Source of the DNA: Pseudoxanthomonas sacheonensis
GTDB lineage: Bacteria > Pseudomonadota > Gammaproteobacteria > Xanthomonadales > Xanthomonadaceae
Length of the DNA stretch: 64,000 bases
NCBI RefSeq assembly: GCF_010093305.1
Contig: NZ_PDWS01000021.1
Coordinates: 1-64,000 of the forward strand
Direction: 5' to 3'
This document shows positions 8,864-16,992 of the stretch, in pieces; within the stretch, counting starts at the first letter, position 1, and the number at the start of each line of letters is the position of its first letter. Made by a program: the position numbers and the translations under genes. The notes below the pieces were generated by a model. It did not search any database. It had not been told where the DNA came from and saw nothing but the letters and a program-made list of their open reading frames with translations.

Positions 8864-9825
8864 GCCGCGATCCCCTTCATGCCGGCGAAGCCGGGACGCA
8901 CGCCGGTGAGCGCTTCCGACAATCGCCAGAGCCGTTCGGCAAGACCGCGGTCGCGCGCCGTTTCCACGGGCCGTACTTGGGTGGGGTAGCCCTTTTTCTC
9001 GTTCGGCCCATCGGGTCCGATGAACTGGCCGCCGCTCGCCTCCGGCGCGGCAATGGCGTAGAGCTGGGGCAATACGCCCATCTCCGCCGGTTGCGCAAGG
9101 AAGCGGTTGCCGAAGCGCATGAAAAGCTTCAGCACGCCCGTGGGGCCGCTCATCTGCAGATTCGTCGCGGCATAACCGGGATGGGCCAACAAACTCTTGA
9201 CCGGCAATCCGGCGGCGCGCAGGCGACGATCCAGTTCCAGGGCGAACAGCACGTTGGCGAACTTGGATTGCGCGTAGAAGGCGATACGCCCGTAGTTGCG
9301 GTTGCCGGCGAGATCGCCGAAATGGATCCGGCCCCGTTTGTGGAGGTCGGAGCTCACGGTGACGACCCGGCTGTCGCGGCCTTCGAGCAACAGCGGCAGC
9401 AGCAGGCCGGTGAGGGCGAAATGCGCCAGATGGTTCACGCCGAACTGCAATTCATGGCCCTGTGGCGTCATCGAGCGGGGCGGCATCATGATGCCCGCGT
9501 TGTTGACCAGCACGTCGATAGGCTTGCGTTCGTCGAGCAGGCGCTTAGCGAACGTCTTCACTTCGTCCAGATCCGCCAGATCGAGTTGTCGCAGCTCGAC
9601 GCTTCCCCTTGGCCGCGCGGCCAGAATCCTGGCCTGGGCCAGGCGTCCTTTCTCCAAATCCCGCACTGCCATGATCACGTGCGCGCCCTGCTTGGCCAAT
9701 TGCAGGCAGGTGAGATAGCCAAGCCCGCTATTGGCCCCGGTCACGAGCACAGTGCGGCCTGTCTGATCGGGCAGGTCTCTCAGGGTCCATGCCGATGGGT
9801 CCGCTTGTCCGAAGGAATTACTCAT
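8860..9825 (-). CDS. short-chain dehydrogenase/reductase
   Basis: 321-aa NAD(P)-dependent oxidoreductase of the SDR superfamily, WW-domain/retinol-dehydrogenase-like subgroup. The cofactor motif TGANSGLG is at 29-36, NNAG at about 108-111, the catalytic Ser in VTVSSD, and YAQSK (Tyr184, Lys188). Substrate unknown. It is the first gene of a two-gene unit with the methyltransferase and is divergent from a TetR gene, which probably represses it via the inverted repeat at 9840-9885. Confidence 0.9.
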   Translation of the reverse strand: MSNSFGQADPSAWTLRDLPDQTGRTVLVTGANSGLGYLTCLQLAKQGAHVIMAVRDLEKGRLAQARILAARPRGSVELRQLDLADLDEVKTFAKRLLDERKPIDVLVNNAGIMMPPRSMTPQGHELQFGVNHLAHFALTGLLLPLLLEGRDSRVVTVSSDLHKRGRIHFGDLAGNRNYGRIAFYAQSKFANVLFALELDRRLRAAGLPVKSLLAHPGYAATNLQMSGPTGVLKLFMRFGNRFLAQPAEMGVLPQLYAIAAPEASGGQFIGPDGPNEKKGYPTQVRPVETARDRGLAERLWRLSEALTGVRPGFAGMKGIAA

Positions 9826-9839
9826 GTCGCAGCCTGATC

Positions 9840-9885
9840 TTTACGGTGTTAACATGAGGCTAGCGCATAATTTGAACAGTGTAAA
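9840..9885. promoter_or_regulatory. candidate TetR operator between divergent genes
   Basis: TTTACGGTGTT (9840-9850) and AACAGTGTAAA (9875-9885) are inverted with 9 of 11 positions matching. They lie in the 70-nt gap between the divergent SDR and TetR genes, where a TetR repressor would be expected to bind. TTTACA in the right arm could also be the -35 of the SDR promoter. Confidence 0.5.
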
Positions 9886-9895
9886 GATATCCGGA

Positions 9896-10519
9896 ATGAA
9901 TAGAAATCAGCCGCCTGAAGAACGCCCTGCCGATCGATATCACCACGGCGATCTCAGAACCGCCTTGATCCGCGCGGCCGACGAAATCCTGGCCGAGCAT
10001 GGCCTGGAAGGCTTCAGCCTGCGCGAAGCGGCCAGGCGCGCCGGCGTTTCGGCGGCGGCGCCGGCCCACCATTTCGGCGGCGCCGCCGGGCTGCTTTCGG
10101 AGGTGGCAGTGCTTGGTTTCCAGGAGTTGGCGAAGAACCTGCAGGTCGATGCTTCCCAGGGAACGCCCACGCAGCGATTGCGGCTGCAGGGAATGGGTTA
10201 TGTGCGTTTCGCCATGACCTATCCGGGACGGTTCCAGCTCATGTTCCGCCGCGATCTGCTCAGCCCCGACCACCCCGCTCTGCAAGAAGCGGGCAGGCGT
10301 GCCTTGCTGCTGCTTGAGGAAACCATCCGCGCGATCCGTTCCCTGCCGAACCAACAGCCGCTCGACCCGCAAGCGCAAGCGGCGCTGCTGGCCACCTGGT
10401 CGACGGTCCACGGTTTCGCGCATCTCGCACTCGACGGCAAGCTTGCGCATCTGAGCGCGGGCGCGCCGCTGGACGATCTGCTGGCGCAGGTATTGGAAAG
10501 CCAGTGGCCGGATCCCTAA
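9896..10519 (+). CDS. TetR/AcrR family regulator (WHG domain type)
   Basis: 207 aa. The N-terminal helix-turn-helix spans about 12-62 (YHHGDLRTALIRAADEILAEHG..SLREAARRAGVS..A..HHFG). The C-terminal ligand domain is of the WHG type, with the signature WSTVHGFAHL. ATG 9896 is chosen because the longer frame from 9824 would overlap the operator and the SDR gene. It likely represses the divergent SDR/methyltransferase unit and itself. Confidence 0.88.
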   Translation: MNRNQPPEERPADRYHHGDLRTALIRAADEILAEHGLEGFSLREAARRAGVSAAAPAHHFGGAAGLLSEVAVLGFQELAKNLQVDASQGTPTQRLRLQGMGYVRFAMTYPGRFQLMFRRDLLSPDHPALQEAGRRALLLLEETIRAIRSLPNQQPLDPQAQAALLATWSTVHGFAHLALDGKLAHLSAGAPLDDLLAQVLESQWPDP

Positions 10520-10532
10520 CGGGACGAACTCG

Positions 10533-10712
10533 ATGCCTGTTCGATGTCGATCCCGCTGGGCCGAGGCCAAGCGCTTGTTCGATGCGTTGGCCGAAGGCGG
10601 CGAAATCCAGCAACCCTTGATGCCGACGTTTTTTTCTTCGAGCTTCGGTATGTTGACCGACCGTTTCGGCGTGTCGTGGATGGTGGTGGTGCCGGACCAG
10701 GCAACCGGCTGA
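10533..10712 (+). pseudogene. C-terminal remnant of a PhnB/VOC-family protein
   Basis: A 59-codon frame ends in a stretch typical of the PhnB-like (VOC/glyoxalase fold) C terminus: AEAKRLFDALAEGGEIQQPL, then SSFGMLTDRFGVSWMVVVP. The N-terminal two thirds of such a protein (about 140 aa normally) is missing; the remnant abuts the TetR stop, and the first eight codons do not look like the family. A deletion between this gene and the TetR gene is the simplest explanation. Confidence 0.65.
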
Positions 10713-10728
10713 GCACAGCCGCCCTGCG

Positions 10729-11064
10729 TCAGGGCGACGGCTTCTTCGGCTTGCGCTGCTGAGGCTTTTTATCGGAGGTCGCCGCAGGTTGGCCGTAATC
10801 CGCGCCCTCGATGCGGTCCCTGTCCTGATTGCGGCTGGTGTTGTCGTCGCGGAATTGATCCGCGGACCGGCTTACGTTCTCCACCAGCGCGCCATAGGGA
10901 TCGGTTCGCGGATCCTGCGCTGCGCGGACCGTTGGCGCTTGGGTTTTCGGCTGCCGCGCGCCCGTTGCCGGTGTCGGGTTACGAGTCTGTTCTTCGAATG
11001 ACTGTGCCGAAGCGGACGCGAATAGAAATTGAGCGAAGACCAGGCTGAAAAACAGGGCTTTCAT
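10729..11064 (-). CDS. small secreted hypothetical protein
   Basis: 111 aa with a Sec signal peptide (MKALFFSLVFAQFLFASASA, cleavage before QS). The mature part is polar, low in hydrophobic residues and probably disordered, with Pro/Thr-rich, Arg/Asp-rich and finally Lys/Pro-rich (QQRKPKKPSP) segments. No family is recognised. ATG 11064 follows GGAG and starts exactly at the signal peptide. Divergent from the beta-lactamase gene. Confidence 0.6.
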   Translation of the reverse strand: MKALFFSLVFAQFLFASASAQSFEEQTRNPTPATGARQPKTQAPTVRAAQDPRTDPYGALVENVSRSADQFRDDNTSRNQDRDRIEGADYGQPAATSDKKPQQRKPKKPSP

Positions 11065-11226
11065 TGCCAACTCCGTCCACGCGTCGGGACAAGGATAACC
11101 GAGGGCATCCCTCATGACGAAGCCGCGTGCTTCCAGTGATGAACCAGGCCCAAAGGCGAGGCGCACCGCCAGTGGAGCGCGTAGAGATAAACGCATCGAT
11201 CCGAACTACACTTTTCTCATCCCGGA

Positions 11227-12126
11227 ATGAGAGGCGTACAGAACTTGGACTTCAATCCGACCCGGCGCTCGTTGCTGCTTGCCGGCGCCAGCGCTGCCGC
11301 GCTCGCGCACTTCGAGCGGGCATTCGCAAAGAGTTTGCAGACTCCCGATGCGAACAGCCGGCTGCAGGCGCTCGAAAGCGTTCATGGCGGCCGTCTCGGC
11401 GTCTCCATTTTCGATACGGGCACCGGAAAGCGCATCGGCCATCGAGCCGATGAGCGCTTCCCGATGTGCAGCACCTTCAAGTTCCTGGCCGCGGCGCAGG
11501 TGCTGGCGCGGGTGGATCGCGGCGAGGAGCGGCTGGATCGCCGCGTCGTCTACACCAAGGACGATTTGGTCGCGTACTCGCCGGTGACCGAAAAGCATGT
11601 CGGCACCGGCATGACCTTGGCCGAGTTGTGCCACGCCACCGTCACCGTCAGCGACAACACCGCCGGCAACCTGTTGCTGGCCAGCTTCGGCGGTCCAGCG
11701 GGCCTGACCGCGTTCGCGCGTTCGCTGGGCGACGGCGTGACCCGGCTGGACCGTTGGGAAACCGAACTCAACGAAGCGGTTCCCGGAGATCCGCGCGACA
11801 CCACTTCCCCGGCCGCGATGCTCGAGGACATGCGCTCGCTGCTGCTGGGCGATACGCTCTCGCCGGCCTCGCGCAAGCAGCTGGCCGACTGGCTGGTCGC
11901 CACCACCACCGGCGACAAGCGCATCCGTGGCGGTCTGCCGAAAGAATGGCGGGCGGGCGACAAGACCGGCACCAGCAACAACGGCGTCACCAACGACATC
12001 GCCATCGTCTGGCCGCCGGGTCGCGCGCCTTTGTTGGTAACGGCGTATTACGCCGAGTATCCGCAGCCGCAGGAAGCTCGCAACGCGGTCATCGCCGAAG
12101 TCGGGCGCATCGCCGCAAGCATTTAG
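11227..12126 (+). CDS. class A beta-lactamase (L2-like)
   Basis: 299-aa serine beta-lactamase that hydrolyses penicillins and cephalosporins in the periplasm. Active-site motifs are all present: STFK (82-85, Ser70 and Lys73 in standard numbering), SDN (142-144), WETELN (Glu166 equivalent at 178), and KTGT (246-249). The Cys before the nucleophile (MCSTFK) occurs in L2 and CTX-M enzymes; no Cys follows the KTG motif, so the carbapenemase-type disulfide is absent. The N terminus has two Arg before the hydrophobic stretch (TRRSLLLAGASAAALA), resembling a Tat signal. Unlike Stenotrophomonas L2, no ampR gene is divergent to it. Confidence 0.93.
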   Translation: MRGVQNLDFNPTRRSLLLAGASAAALAHFERAFAKSLQTPDANSRLQALESVHGGRLGVSIFDTGTGKRIGHRADERFPMCSTFKFLAAAQVLARVDRGEERLDRRVVYTKDDLVAYSPVTEKHVGTGMTLAELCHATVTVSDNTAGNLLLASFGGPAGLTAFARSLGDGVTRLDRWETELNEAVPGDPRDTTSPAAMLEDMRSLLLGDTLSPASRKQLADWLVATTTGDKRIRGGLPKEWRAGDKTGTSNNGVTNDIAIVWPPGRAPLLVTAYYAEYPQPQEARNAVIAEVGRIAASI

Positions 12127-12225
12127 CGATTGTTTGCGGATCGACCATGGCCGAAGAGCGGTGCCGCATTCCTGTCATAACGCGCTGGAAAAGTTTGCGC
12201 TAACGATGGCAGACTCTGCGCTTCC

Positions 12226-12915
12226 ATGAACCCGCATCCTCTCGACAATCCCATCTGGGAATCGCTGACCAGCCGGCACCGTTTGCTGGCCTTGCGTCAG
12301 AACGATGCGGCGCGCTATCCGCCGGAAGTCGCGCCTTTTCTGGGCGTGCCGACCGATGGCGCCGACGCGGCGGCATCGCTGGAAGCGCTGGTTCCGCACG
12401 GCGACACCGTATTGCTGCTGGGTCGGGCGCCGGCCGAGGCCGAAGACTGGCGGTTGCAGCGGCTGGCCTTGCTGGCGCAGATGGTTTGCCCGGCCCGGAT
12501 TGCCGAAGTCGACGGCCCGGAGCTTATCGAGCTGACCGAAGTCCACCGCGCCGATGTGCTGGCGCTGACGGCGCTGGTCTACCCGCATTATTTCCGCCCG
12601 CGCACTGTGGAGCTGGGCCGCTATTTCGGCATCTATCAGCACGGCCGGCTGGCCGCGATGATCGGCGAGCGCATGGGCATGGACGAGTACACGGAGATCA
12701 GCGCGGTCTGCACCCATCCCGATTTCAACGGGCGCGGTTACGCGCGGCGCCTGCTGGCGTGGCTGTCCAACGACGTGCTTGACCGTGGGTTGACGCCCTT
12801 TCTGCACGTGAGCCATGAGAACGGCAGGGCCAAGGAACTGTACGAACAAAACGGATATCGCATCCGCCGCGATATCCCGTTCTGGTCGTTGCGGCGCAGC
12901 AGCGGCGACGCCTGA
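12226..12915 (+). CDS. GNAT family N-acetyltransferase
   Basis: 229 aa. The C-terminal half holds the GNAT fold of the FR47-like type: the acetyl-CoA loop is in SAVCTHPDFNGRGYARRLLAW (V-x-P...GRGYA), followed by LHVSHENGRAKELYEQNGY, the usual strand-helix ending. The N-terminal 90 residues are an extra region. Substrate unknown. The beta-lactamase ends 99 nt upstream on the same strand. Confidence 0.87.
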   Translation: MNPHPLDNPIWESLTSRHRLLALRQNDAARYPPEVAPFLGVPTDGADAAASLEALVPHGDTVLLLGRAPAEAEDWRLQRLALLAQMVCPARIAEVDGPELIELTEVHRADVLALTALVYPHYFRPRTVELGRYFGIYQHGRLAAMIGERMGMDEYTEISAVCTHPDFNGRGYARRLLAWLSNDVLDRGLTPFLHVSHENGRAKELYEQNGYRIRRDIPFWSLRRSSGDA

Positions 12916-12931
12916 GTCCGGTACGCCGGAC

Positions 12932-13603
12932 TTAATCCGCGCGCGCTTCGTCGTTGATGTCGCGGCTCTCGAAAACGCGGCTGGGCCCGCCGCGTACGGT
13001 CGCATTTATCATTGCCCGGCCCACTCGCTCGGAAGTGGTCATCGCTCCCGGCAAGTAACGTACGGCCAACGACAACAGCGGCGCCGTCGCCGCGTAGATG
13101 GCGCGTATCCACCCGACCTTGGGCCGCACCCCATGCAGAGGCTGGATACCGCCGGGCCTGAACAGATAAACGGCCTTGAACGGCAGGCGCAGCAATGCGT
13201 TTTCGGTGCGGCCCTTGACCCTGGCCCACATCGACCGTCCTTGCTCGCTGGAGTCGGTATTGGCGCCGCTGACGTAGATGAAGGTCATGCCGGGATCGAG
13301 CCGGGCCAGCGCGCCGGCCACGGCCAGGGTCATGTCGTAGGTGATGCGCGCGTACTCCGCTTCGGCCATGCCGACCGAGGACACGCCAAGGCAGTAGAAG
13401 CATGCGTCGTAACCGCGCAGCCGGTCCTCCACGGCCGACAGGTCGTACAGATCGGTGTGGACCAGTTCCTCAAGTTTGGCGTCCTGGCGCCCGCTGGCGG
13501 TGCGGCCGAGCGAAAGCACGCGTTCGACCCGCCGATCGCGCAGGCATTCGATCAGCACGCCTTGTCCGACCATGCCACTGGCACCCAGCAGGATTATTCT
13601 CAT
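12932..13603 (-). CDS. NAD(P)-binding epimerase-like protein
   Basis: 223 aa, atypical/extended SDR of the NAD(P)H-binding (NmrA/HTATIP2-like) group. The Rossmann motif GASGMVGQGV is at 8-17; YVSGANTDSSEQG and the W.RVKGRTE segment (Lys as catalytic base) follow. Proteins of this kind are putative epimerases or redox sensors; no substrate is evident. GAGGAAG upstream supports ATG 13603. Convergent with the acetyltransferase and divergent from DUF1697. Confidence 0.83.
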   Translation of the reverse strand: MRIILLGASGMVGQGVLIECLRDRRVERVLSLGRTASGRQDAKLEELVHTDLYDLSAVEDRLRGYDACFYCLGVSSVGMAEAEYARITYDMTLAVAGALARLDPGMTFIYVSGANTDSSEQGRSMWARVKGRTENALLRLPFKAVYLFRPGGIQPLHGVRPKVGWIRAIYAATAPLLSLAVRYLPGAMTTSERVGRAMINATVRGGPSRVFESRDINDEARAD

Positions 13604-13677
13604 TGCCGCTTCCTCGATAATGGGGAAGAGTAACCCGCCAGCCGGCCATCCGCCGGTTCGGCTTCCACGAGGTCCGC

Positions 13678-14187
13678 ATGAACAACTACATCGCCTTGTT
13701 GCGCGCGGTAAACGTCGGCGGAACCGGAAAGCTTCCCATGGCCGATCTGCGCGCGCTGTGCGAGTCGGCCGGTTTCCAGGAGGTGCGCACTTACATCGCC
13801 AGCGGCAACGTGGTGCTGCGGAGCACGTCTACCGCTGCGCAAGTGAAGGCGACGCTGGAAGCGTCATTGGCGCGGTATGCCGGAAAGCCGGTAGGGGTGT
13901 TGCTGCGCACCGCTGCCGAGATGGCGGCGGTCCTGGCCGCCAACCCCTTTCCAAAGGCTGCACCCAACCGCGTCGTGGCGATCTTCCTGGACAACGCACC
14001 GCCAGCGGACACGTTGGCCACGCTCAGCCATCGCAACGGAGAAGAAGTGGTACTGGGAAAACGCGAGATCTATGTGCACTACGGCGAGGGCATGGCCGAT
14101 TCGAAGCTCAAGATCCCCGCAGCGAAGAGCGGGACGGGCCGCAACATGAACACCGTCTCCCGACTGGCGGCAATGGCGATGGAGTGA
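13678..14187 (+). CDS. DUF1697 domain protein
   Basis: 169 aa, full-length DUF1697 family. Recognised by the N-terminal YIALLRAVNVGGTGKLPMADLRALCE and the SGNVVLRS motif, plus the C-terminal GTGRNMNTV. Cytoplasmic alpha/beta protein of unknown biochemical role. GAGG precedes ATG 13678. The 192 nt that follow hold no gene. Confidence 0.9.
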   Translation: MNNYIALLRAVNVGGTGKLPMADLRALCESAGFQEVRTYIASGNVVLRSTSTAAQVKATLEASLARYAGKPVGVLLRTAAEMAAVLAANPFPKAAPNRVVAIFLDNAPPADTLATLSHRNGEEVVLGKREIYVHYGEGMADSKLKIPAAKSGTGRNMNTVSRLAAMAME

Positions 14188-14379
14188 TGCGCCGCACGAC
14201 GGAGCGCTACCGGCGCTTTGCTTCCGTGAATTGCGCGTGCACGGGAACTTCCCGTCATCGAGGGTGCATTCATCCTTGGTTTTGTTCGTTTCCCGGGCAC
14301 GCACTAGACTGGGCCCATCGCGCCATATCGCGATGCTGCGCCCCAGCGGTGCTCCCCTCATCCCGGAAAGCGACGCGGC

Positions 14380-15501
14380 ATGCCCAATCCAAAAAGATTT
14401 CTGTTCGTTCTAGCCGTCTGCCTGACGGCCTGTCAGCAAAAAGCTCCTGTCCGGGCCCCGGCCACCATCGTCGATCTGCCCGCCAACGCAGGGCAGGGCG
14501 GCGCGCTGAGCGGCGGATCGCCGGCGCCTGCGTCGGTCGCGCGCAAAACCGATGTGCTGAAAGGCACGGATTGGCCGGCGGCCGAGTTGACTTCCGGAGA
14601 GGCTTCGATCAGCTGCGAATCCGTTCCGATCGAAGCCAAGGGTCCGATCAAGGAGAAGGATCAAGTCGAAGCAAGCGGTCAAATCGAAGAAACGAGCGGT
14701 CAGCCGCTTACCGATCTCTCGTATGCGGGGGTAACCGCAGCGCTGGAGAAGTGTAAAGAAACCGGAACCCTTCGATTGAACTACGGGGGCAAGATCGCGA
14801 CCGATTTCACCGCCCTGGTGGAGCGAGTGGGCAATGTCGCCGAACGGCTGAAAATAGAGCAGCGCATCCTGGATCTGGATTCAAGCGGCGGCCACGTGGA
14901 AGACGCCATGAAGGCGGGCGATGCCATCGGCGCTTCGAAATGGACCATCCACGTGGGGGAGCACGCCATCTGCCACAGCGCCTGCGTGCTGATACTGGCT
15001 GCGGGCGACGATCGCCAGATCGCCGGCAAGGTCGGTATCCACCGGATGATCCGCGTGGACTCCACCGCGACCACGCGCGCGGAGCTGAGCCAGGAGCTGC
15101 GCGAGGTCTACGAAAAGATGAAGGAATACCTGGAGCGCAATGGCGCGTCGGTAGCGGTCGCGGATCTGATGATGACCGTGCCCAACCGCAAGCTGCGGCT
15201 GTTGTCGGCGGACGAGCTGGTGGAATACGGGCTGGATGGCACCAATGCCGTGCAGGACGATCTTGAGCGCATCCGGCTGACGCGCAAGTGCGGCGAGGAT
15301 TTCGTGCGGCGCAAGGATGAGTTCATGCGCGTTTTCGAGCGCGAATGCCAGTCGCCCGGCAGCACCAGCGAGGCGGTGGACGCCTGCGGTCTTGCGTTGC
15401 GGGAAAGCTTCGGCTTCCCCGATGGCAAATGCCCCATCGAGAGTCCGCTCTCCTCCCATGGCGACACGCGACAGGCGGCGGGCAATGTAGGCAGCGAATA
15501 G
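14380..15501 (+). CDS. ClpP-like periplasmic lipoprotein (COG3904-type)
   Basis: 373 aa. Lipobox LTAC at residues 15-18 indicates a lipoprotein. After a disordered stretch (20-105, including a charged K/E/Q segment), the domain from about 120 to 290 looks like the ClpP/crotonase fold: LDSSGGHVEDAMKAGDAI, then HAICHSACVLILAAGDDRQI and GKVGIHRM. The Ser in CHSAC would match the ClpP nucleophile and the His in GIHR the base. The C terminus has four Cys. Role unknown; periplasmic proteolysis is an inference. Confidence 0.65.
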   Translation: MPNPKRFLFVLAVCLTACQQKAPVRAPATIVDLPANAGQGGALSGGSPAPASVARKTDVLKGTDWPAAELTSGEASISCESVPIEAKGPIKEKDQVEASGQIEETSGQPLTDLSYAGVTAALEKCKETGTLRLNYGGKIATDFTALVERVGNVAERLKIEQRILDLDSSGGHVEDAMKAGDAIGASKWTIHVGEHAICHSACVLILAAGDDRQIAGKVGIHRMIRVDSTATTRAELSQELREVYEKMKEYLERNGASVAVADLMMTVPNRKLRLLSADELVEYGLDGTNAVQDDLERIRLTRKCGEDFVRRKDEFMRVFERECQSPGSTSEAVDACGLALRESFGFPDGKCPIESPLSSHGDTRQAAGNVGSE

Positions 15502-15541
15502 CCCGGCCTTCGATCAGTGCGTCGATGCGGCTGTGAGCGCC

Positions 15542-15613
15542 GTAGGAGCGACGTGAGTCGCGAATCCACAACGCCGGAACTTTCCCTTGCTTCGCGACTC
15601 ACGTCGCTCCTAC
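15542..15613. repeat. inverted repeat type GTAGGAGCGACGTGAGTCGCGA
   Basis: Perfect 22-bp arms (15542-15563 and 15592-15613) surround a 28-nt loop. The same type recurs at 41571-41684. The right arm supplies the TAG stop of the GIY-YIG gene on the minus strand. Confidence 0.85.
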
Positions 15614-15891
15614 ATGTTTGCCGCCCAGTCCTCGCACAAGGCCCGCTTCTGCGCCGGCGTCAGCTGTTTGATGCGGTATTCCGCGCGGCTGGCTTCTGAG
15701 CGATTGGCGTACGCGCAATGACCCAGCAGACGCAGCGGCGGATGCGCGCGGGTGTAGCGCGCTCCTTTGCCTGCCACATGCTTTGCGTAGCGCAGCGCCA
15801 CGTCGATGGCTATGCCGGTGTACAGGCTGCCGTCGCGGCATTCGATCAGGTAGACGTACCAGGACGAGGGCGGTTTTTGATGTCCGGGCAT
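15610..15891 (-). CDS. GIY-YIG nuclease superfamily protein (YhbQ-like)
   Basis: 93 aa, single-domain GIY-YIG protein of the UPF0213 type. Motif WYVYLIECRDGSLYTGIA contains the YVY...YTG core; the Arg in RYAKH and the Glu near the C terminus (EYRIKQL) match catalytic positions. Such proteins are implicated in DNA repair or processing of branched DNA. Its stop codon TAG lies within the neighbouring repeat arm, so the last residues may have been set by repeat insertion. Confidence 0.88.
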   Translation of the reverse strand: MPGHQKPPSSWYVYLIECRDGSLYTGIAIDVALRYAKHVAGKGARYTRAHPPLRLLGHCAYANRSEASRAEYRIKQLTPAQKRALCEDWAANM

Positions 15892-15976
15892 AAATGACCT
15901 GTCTTCGCTGGCCGTACCAGTGGTTGTCGATAAAGCCGCTCTCGACTTCAGGCCGCGGCAAGGCGCACGCAGAAAC

Positions 15977-16201
15977 TCAGTGGGACGGGTCGATCACGCG
16001 GATGGTCACGTCTTCCAGTCGCACGGTCTGGCCCGCGCGGATCTTGCAGGTCTTGCGCAGCTCGGTAACGCCGTCTACCAAGACTTCGCCGCTGGCAACC
16101 AACGCTTTGCCCGCACCACCGCTGTCGCAGACCCCGGTCAGCTTCAACAGCTGGTTGAGTTCGACGTGGTCGCGGTCCAGTTCGAATTCGAGCACGGGCA
16201 T
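15977..16201 (-). CDS. S4-domain RNA-binding protein (YbcJ-like)
   Basis: 74 aa consisting of one S4-like RNA-binding fold: LNQLLKLTGVCDSGGAGKALVASGEVLVDGVTELRKTCKI, as in E. coli YbcJ. Probably binds structured RNA, maybe ribosome-associated. Lies between GIY-YIG and the membrane protein on the same strand. Confidence 0.88.
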   Translation of the reverse strand: MPVLEFELDRDHVELNQLLKLTGVCDSGGAGKALVASGEVLVDGVTELRKTCKIRAGQTVRLEDVTIRVIDPSH

Positions 16202-16292
16202 GGGTGGTTGTCTTTTTGGAGATGAAGGCGAGGGCGGCAGGATCGCATGGCCCCATCGTTCCCGCCATGTCGCCGTGCACCAGACCGCAGTC

Positions 16293-16967
16293 TCATTCCT
16301 TCTCGAATTGTTCCAGCTCGCTCAGGATGCGCCCGGCCTTGCGCAAACTGGCGCCGGTGACGCTGTCTTCCATCGCCTGGGCCAGGCGCGGGCGCTTGGG
16401 GCTACGCGACCAGCGATGGAACCACCAGGTCCCCAGCAATATCACCATGCCCACGCCGCCGCCTATCCAGAACACCGAGGGCGCCTGTGTCCACAGGTCC
16501 ACGCCGACCTTGCCCGCCAGCACCACGCACAGCGGCAACCAGATCAGCGCCCATGGCAATCCCACGATCATCCCACCGAGCACATAGAAGCGCCGCACCT
16601 GGGCCAATCGCTTCTGGATTTCCAGCACGGGCTGGCTGTAGTCGCTGTTGACCCTGCTGATCATGCCGATGGTGATGCCACCCATGACGATGGACAGCAC
16701 GCCATAGGCGTGCACGATCAGACCGGATACCAGCATCTGCGGCACGTCGCGGTGGTGGGGCCAGAACGAGGCGGCGAGCACCACGAAGAGCAGGCCGAAC
16801 AGCATCTGCAGGATCTGTCCCCAATACAGCGGGCGCAGGCTGCTGCGCAGCTTCTTCATCCTGCCTTCCTTGTACAGCTGCAGGTTGATGGCGTTGCCTT
16901 GTTCCAGCCGGCGCTCCAGGGCCAGCCAGGCGGTTTTCAATTCGTCGAGTTCCATGATGTTTTCCAT
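16293..16967 (-). CDS. membrane protein paired with the sigma factor
   Basis: 224 aa with four hydrophobic segments (about 50-70, 82-105, 127-152, 163-185), a cytoplasmic N-terminal helix rich in Glu/Lys/Leu, and an acidic C-terminal tail. No zinc-finger anti-sigma motif is visible. It begins 25 nt after the sigma factor stop and is presumably co-transcribed, so an anti-sigma or sensing role is inferred. A second ATG at 16955 is possible. Confidence 0.7.
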   Translation of the reverse strand: MENIMELDELKTAWLALERRLEQGNAINLQLYKEGRMKKLRSSLRPLYWGQILQMLFGLLFVVLAASFWPHHRDVPQMLVSGLIVHAYGVLSIVMGGITIGMISRVNSDYSQPVLEIQKRLAQVRRFYVLGGMIVGLPWALIWLPLCVVLAGKVGVDLWTQAPSVFWIGGGVGMVILLGTWWFHRWSRSPKRPRLAQAMEDSVTGASLRKAGRILSELEQFEKE

Positions 16968-16992
16968 GATTTCGCTTTGCGTTGTGTAGGAA

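Noticed and set aside
16402..16824. 140-codon reverse ORF inside the sigma-partner gene
   Set aside because: Alternate frame of the membrane protein with Arg/Ala bias and no ribosome site.
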